Assembly: GCA_035649895.1 (NCBI GenBank)
Contig: DASRIS010000025.1
Coordinates: 1-24,328 of the forward strand
Direction: 5' to 3'
DNA length: 24,328 bases
Source of the DNA: DASSUC01 sp035649895
Lineage (GTDB): Bacteria > Actinomycetota > Actinomycetes > Mycobacteriales > Micromonosporaceae
Part shown: positions 22,026-24,328 of the stretch, in pieces
Numbering within the stretch: position 1 is the first letter of the stretch
How the letters are laid out: each line of letters starts with the position of its first letter
Program-made: the position numbers and the translations under genes
Notes under the pieces: model-generated
Seen by the model: only the letters and a program-made list of their open reading frames with translations
What the model was told of the DNA's origin: nothing
The model's database searches: none

Positions 22026-22310
22026 ATGCGCACCGTCACCTACTCTGAGGTCCGGCAGAACCTGGCCAAGATGCTCGACCATGTCGTGGACGATGCCGAG
22101 GAAGTCGTGGTGACCCGTTCCGGCCGTGAGGCCGCGGTCATCATCTCTCTGCGTGAGTACGAGTCGCTGAAGGAGACGGCGTACCTGATGGCAAGCCCTG
22201 CCAATGCGCGTCGACTGAACGAAGCCGTTGAGGAGCTGCGCAACGGCGGTGGGGAGATGCACGACTTGATCGGCCCCGACGGCAGCCCGGACGAGGTGGC
22301 GGCCGCGTGA
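22026..22310 (+). CDS. YefM/Phd-family antitoxin
   Basis: This 94-residue antitoxin of the Phd/YefM fold has an N-terminal DNA-binding and dimerisation part with TYSEVRQNLAKMLDHVVDD and VVVTRSGREAAVIISLREYESLKETAYLM, the classic YefM signature. The tail (about 60-94) is acidic and flexible and should wrap the toxin. ATG 22026 is the start: AGGAGG lies 5 nt upstream, and an earlier in-frame GTG at 21990 would lie inside the operator. Its TGA overlaps the toxin GTG by 4 bases (GTGA), as is usual for such pairs. It neutralises the toxin and represses its own promoter (family knowledge). Confidence 0.93.
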   Translation: MRTVTYSEVRQNLAKMLDHVVDDAEEVVVTRSGREAAVIISLREYESLKETAYLMASPANARRLNEAVEELRNGGGEMHDLIGPDGSPDEVAAA

Positions 22311-22561
22311 AGGTCCAGTTCGCCAGCCGGGGCTGGGAGGATTACCTGACCTGGGAGCGAGACCGCCAGATGCTCAAGCGCGTGAACGCGCTGATCGAGG
22401 ACATCCGACGCAACGGTCACCAGGGCATCGGCAAACCTGAGCAGCTCCGTGGCAACTGGTCGGGGTTCTGGTCGAGACGCATCGACCAGGAACACCGCCT
22501 GGTGTACCGGATCATCGATGACACTGTGCAGATAGCGCAGTGCCGCTACCACTACGAGTGA
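22307..22561 (+). CDS. YoeB/Txe-family mRNA endonuclease toxin
   Basis: This 84-residue toxin of the RelE superfamily, Txe/YoeB branch, cleaves mRNA in the ribosomal A site (family knowledge). The whole family pattern is present: KPEQLRGNWSGFWSRRIDQEHRLVYRI and CRYHYE at the end. Residues equivalent to E. coli YoeB E46, R65, H83 and Y84 are all kept as E45, R64, H82 and Y83, so the toxin looks active. It starts at a GTG overlapping the antitoxin stop. The hairpin at 22585-22607 follows. The pair stands next to an insertion sequence, so it may have come with mobile DNA. Confidence 0.95.
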   Translation: MKVQFASRGWEDYLTWERDRQMLKRVNALIEDIRRNGHQGIGKPEQLRGNWSGFWSRRIDQEHRLVYRIIDDTVQIAQCRYHYE

Positions 22562-22584
22562 GGTAGCTCAGCTGCTCCCACCCG

Positions 22585-22607
22585 CCGCCGTCCGTGGCCG
22601 GAGGCGG
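22585..22607 (+). terminator. Hairpin after the toxin gene
   Basis: CCGCC and TCCG (22585-22594, one G bulged) pair with CGGA and GGCGG (22599-22607) around a TGGC loop. The plus strand continues with AAAAAGGG rather than a U tract, so termination is only probable. Confidence 0.4.
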
Positions 22608-22750
22608 TGAAAAAGGGTGTCTGCCTTCCAGGGTCCGGCACTGGTTCGCATGAAAGATCATCGTAGGCCCAACGCCACGGCCCCGGCGTTGTTCCGATTT
22701 GATGGTGTACATCCGTCTTGCCTGAGTGGTATCGAGGCGAGGTGACAAGC

Positions 22751-22811
22751 GAGCGCGGCTTCTGGTGATCTTTCAGGTACCAGCCGAAGGACCACCGTGG
22801 GAGCCGCGCTC
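22751..22811 (+). promoter_or_regulatory. Inverted repeat that could hide the transposase start
   Basis: GAGCGCGGCT (22751-22760) is perfectly complementary to AGCCGCGCTC (22802-22811). The right arm covers codons 2-5 of the transposase and the loop holds the start GTG (22797). In IS10 and IS50 similar hairpins block translation from transcripts that enter from outside; the same role is inferred here. Confidence 0.5.
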
Positions 22812-24137
22812 GTGTCCACATCTTCCCTGATCGACCACAACCTTGACTACCTCGCCGACCTGGCCCTGTGGGAGGCCGAGCTGGCGCTGGACCCGGCCGC
22901 AGCCGAGCTGGCCTCGGACTCGGTAGAGATCGAGTCCGCGCTGGTCAAGCGGCTGGGCCAGGTGCCGGACCGGCGTAGCAGGCGGGGACGTCGCCACCCT
23001 TTGGTGGTGGTCCTCGCGCTGGCCGCGTGTGCGACGCTGGTCGTGGGCAGTGACTGCGTCACAGCGATCTGGCAGTGGGCCGCCCGGTCCTCACAGGACA
23101 AGCTTCGCCGCCTCGGAGCCCGCCGTGACCCCCTGGCCAACCGTTTCCTGGTGCCCAGCGAGCGCACCTTCCGGCGGGTGCTGTCAGATCTGGACGCCGA
23201 GGCCCTCGACGCGGCGACGTGCCGGTGGGTCAGCGACGTCGTCGCCAACCACGCCCCGAGCCCCCAGGTCACGCCCACACCCGGGCCAGCCGAACGCGAA
23301 CAACGACGCGCCACCCAGCACGCGGTCGCCCACCCCGCGCCGGCGGGCACACTGCCCGGCGCAGCCATCGACGGCAAGGCGCTCAAGGGCGCCCGTACCG
23401 AGGGTGGGCGGGTGTTCCTGGTCGGTGCCATCACCCACGACCGCGGGGTCGTGCTGGGCCAACGGCAGGTCCCCGACAGACGCGGTGAAGGTGCCGCGGC
23501 CCGCGACCTGCTGGGCGGGCTGAACCTGCCCGGGATGGTGTGGACCCTGGACGCACTGCACACGACCAGAAAGACCGCCCGCCTGGTCACCGGGAAGCTG
23601 CAGGGCCACTACGTGCTGGTCCTCAAGGGCAACCAGCCCCTCGCGCTGGCCGCCGCCCAACAGCTGCTGGCCGGACCGAACAGTGAGTGGTCGGCGACCA
23701 CCGCGGTCTACGACGAGCGGGGGCATGGGCGCACCGAACGCCGCACCATCCGCACCGCCCCCACCGACGACAGCCTCTTCCCCGGCGCCCGTCAGGTCTT
23801 CCGCCTACGCCGCGACGTCGGTGACCTCGACGGCGCCTGGACCAGCAAACAGGTCGTCTTCGGTGTTGTCAGCATGCCCCCGGACCTCGCCGGCCCGGAA
23901 CACATCAACTACTACGAACGCGCACATTGGGTGGTGGAGAACAGGCTGCACTGGGTCCGCGACGTGACGTTCCGCGAGGACAGCTCCCAGCTTCGGACCG
24001 GGACCGCGCCCCGAGCCCTAGCCACCTTCCGCAACCTATCGATCAGCGCGTTCCGTCTGGCAGGCCGCGCCAACATCGCCCACGCCCGCCGCGACCTCCT
24101 CAACCACGACGACGCCTTCGCTGTCTACGGCATCTAA
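22797..24137 (+). CDS. ISAs1 family DDE transposase
   Basis: This intact 446-residue transposase has an N-terminal DDE_Tnp_1-associated domain (QVPDRRSRRGRRHPLVVVLALAACATLVV) and a catalytic domain with all three acidic residues visible: D192 in AAIDGKALKGAR, D252 in WTLDALHTTRKTA, and E381 in HWVVENRLHWVRDVTFREDSSQ. KLQGHYVLVLKGNQPLAL is also typical of the family. No frameshift or internal stop is seen, so the element may still move. The gene fills nearly all of the element. Confidence 0.95.
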   Translation: MGAALVSTSSLIDHNLDYLADLALWEAELALDPAAAELASDSVEIESALVKRLGQVPDRRSRRGRRHPLVVVLALAACATLVVGSDCVTAIWQWAARSSQDKLRRLGARRDPLANRFLVPSERTFRRVLSDLDAEALDAATCRWVSDVVANHAPSPQVTPTPGPAEREQRRATQHAVAHPAPAGTLPGAAIDGKALKGARTEGGRVFLVGAITHDRGVVLGQRQVPDRRGEGAAARDLLGGLNLPGMVWTLDALHTTRKTARLVTGKLQGHYVLVLKGNQPLALAAAQQLLAGPNSEWSATTAVYDERGHGRTERRTIRTAPTDDSLFPGARQVFRLRRDVGDLDGAWTSKQVVFGVVSMPPDLAGPEHINYYERAHWVVENRLHWVRDVTFREDSSQLRTGTAPRALATFRNLSISAFRLAGRANIAHARRDLLNHDDAFAVYGI

Positions 24138-24192
24138 ACCACCATCACCAAGACGGACAAAACGAAACAACGCCGGGGCCGTGGGCCCAACG

Positions 24193-24245
24193 TAGCCATA
24201 ATTGAATAACTTGTATTATAAATGCAACTCCTGTATGTTCCTCTC
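24193..24245 (+). promoter_or_regulatory. AT-rich promoter-like stretch before the last gene
   Basis: The stretch is much richer in A/T than anything nearby. TTGTAT (24211-24216) and TATGTT (24233-24238) are 16 bases apart and could be -35 and -10 boxes, with the -10 box 7 nt before ATG 24246. The insertion sequence has replaced whatever lay further upstream. Confidence 0.4.
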
Positions 24246-24328
24246 ATGCCTAACGACCGGTCTGCGGAGTTCGCGGCAATGGCTGCCCGGCTGTCGGTTC
24301 TCCTGCCTCGCCTGAACGAGCGGGATCG
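24246..24328 (+). CDS. Start of a gene, possibly an ISAzo13-like transposase (partial)
   Basis: The first 27 codons are visible, beginning MPNDRSAEFAAMAARLSVLL and then PRLNERD; the rest lies past the right edge. A short helical N-terminus followed by LLPxLxERD resembles the opening of ISAzo13-family transposases (from memory), but 27 residues are not enough for a firm call. No ribosome binding site is visible, which fits a leaderless start. If it is a transposase, the adjacent insertion sequence landed just upstream of another mobile element. Confidence 0.4.
   Translation, partial: MPNDRSAEFAAMAARLSVLLPRLNERD

Larger units (their letters stand above)
22675..24184 (+). mobile_element. Complete ISAs1-family insertion sequence, 1510 bp
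   Basis: The ends are CCACGGCCCCGGCGTTGTT at 22675-22693 and its exact reverse complement at 24166-24184; past 19 perfect bases the match goes on (27 bases with two mismatches). An 8-bp direct duplication of GCCCAACG flanks it. Inside is one intact transposase gene. Size and layout are normal for ISAs1. It landed between the toxin gene and the gene starting at 24246. A 10-bp inverted repeat surrounds the transposase start. Confidence 0.92.
22667..24192. repeat. 8-bp target site duplication of the insertion sequence
   Basis: GCCCAACG is present at 22667-22674 and again at 24185-24192, directly outside both ends of the element. This is the duplication length expected for the ISAs1 family and marks the insertion as simple. 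Confidence 0.88.

Noticed and set aside
22651..22775. TGAAAGATCA and TGATCTTTCA as possible ends of a mobile element
   Set aside because: One copy lies outside and one inside the IS; the real ends are set by the 19-bp terminal repeats and the 8-bp target duplication. Likely chance.

Overview
The DNA is very GC-rich, uses GTG starts often, and carries families that are typical of Actinomycetota: an AftD-like arabinofuranosyltransferase, a DUF2613 peptide, a DUF3068 protein, a DUF5995 protein and an XRE-ImmA/IrrE fusion. I infer an actinomycete, most likely Micromonosporaceae or a close relative. The genus is not proven by the sequence.

Left part (1-3.4 kb): the 3' end of a membrane protein gene; a structured convergent intergenic region; a secreted DUF5995 protein; and a two-gene unit with a 4-bp overlap, made of an unrecognised 229-residue protein followed by an XRE regulator fused to an ImmA/IrrE metallopeptidase. 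Secreted-enzyme part (3.4-8.9 kb, minus strand): a lipoprotein that looks like a beta-propeller, a secreted right-handed beta-helix protein, and a secreted GH20 hexosaminidase with two C-terminal discoidin/CBM32-like modules. Two AT-rich 22-bp palindromes sit directly upstream of the ribosome binding sites of the first and third genes. This looks like a co-regulated set for cutting an external amino-sugar glycan.

Envelope-glycan part (8.97-21.9 kb): a GT2 polyprenyl-phosphate sugar transferase and a DUF3068 protein (minus), a GT4 glycosyltransferase (plus), a DUF2613 peptide and a large YfhO/GT-C-like membrane protein (minus), a MOP-type flippase (plus), a giant AftD-like GT-C protein (minus), then an FkbM methyltransferase and a class I methyltransferase (plus). 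Together they fit assembly, export, arabinosylation and methylation of a cell-envelope polysaccharide. Several of these genes hold in-frame minisatellites (9, 15, 18 and 21 bp units). The flippase and AftD-like genes run about 740 bp into each other tail to tail, which suggests lost stops or frameshifts. Two intergenic regions here hold strong inverted repeats.

Right edge (21.9-24.3 kb): a YefM-YoeB-type toxin-antitoxin pair with TGTACA-type operator sites, a complete 1510-bp ISAs1-family insertion sequence with 19-bp perfect terminal repeats and an 8-bp target duplication, and the first codons of a further gene that may be another transposase. No tRNA, rRNA or CRISPR array was seen.
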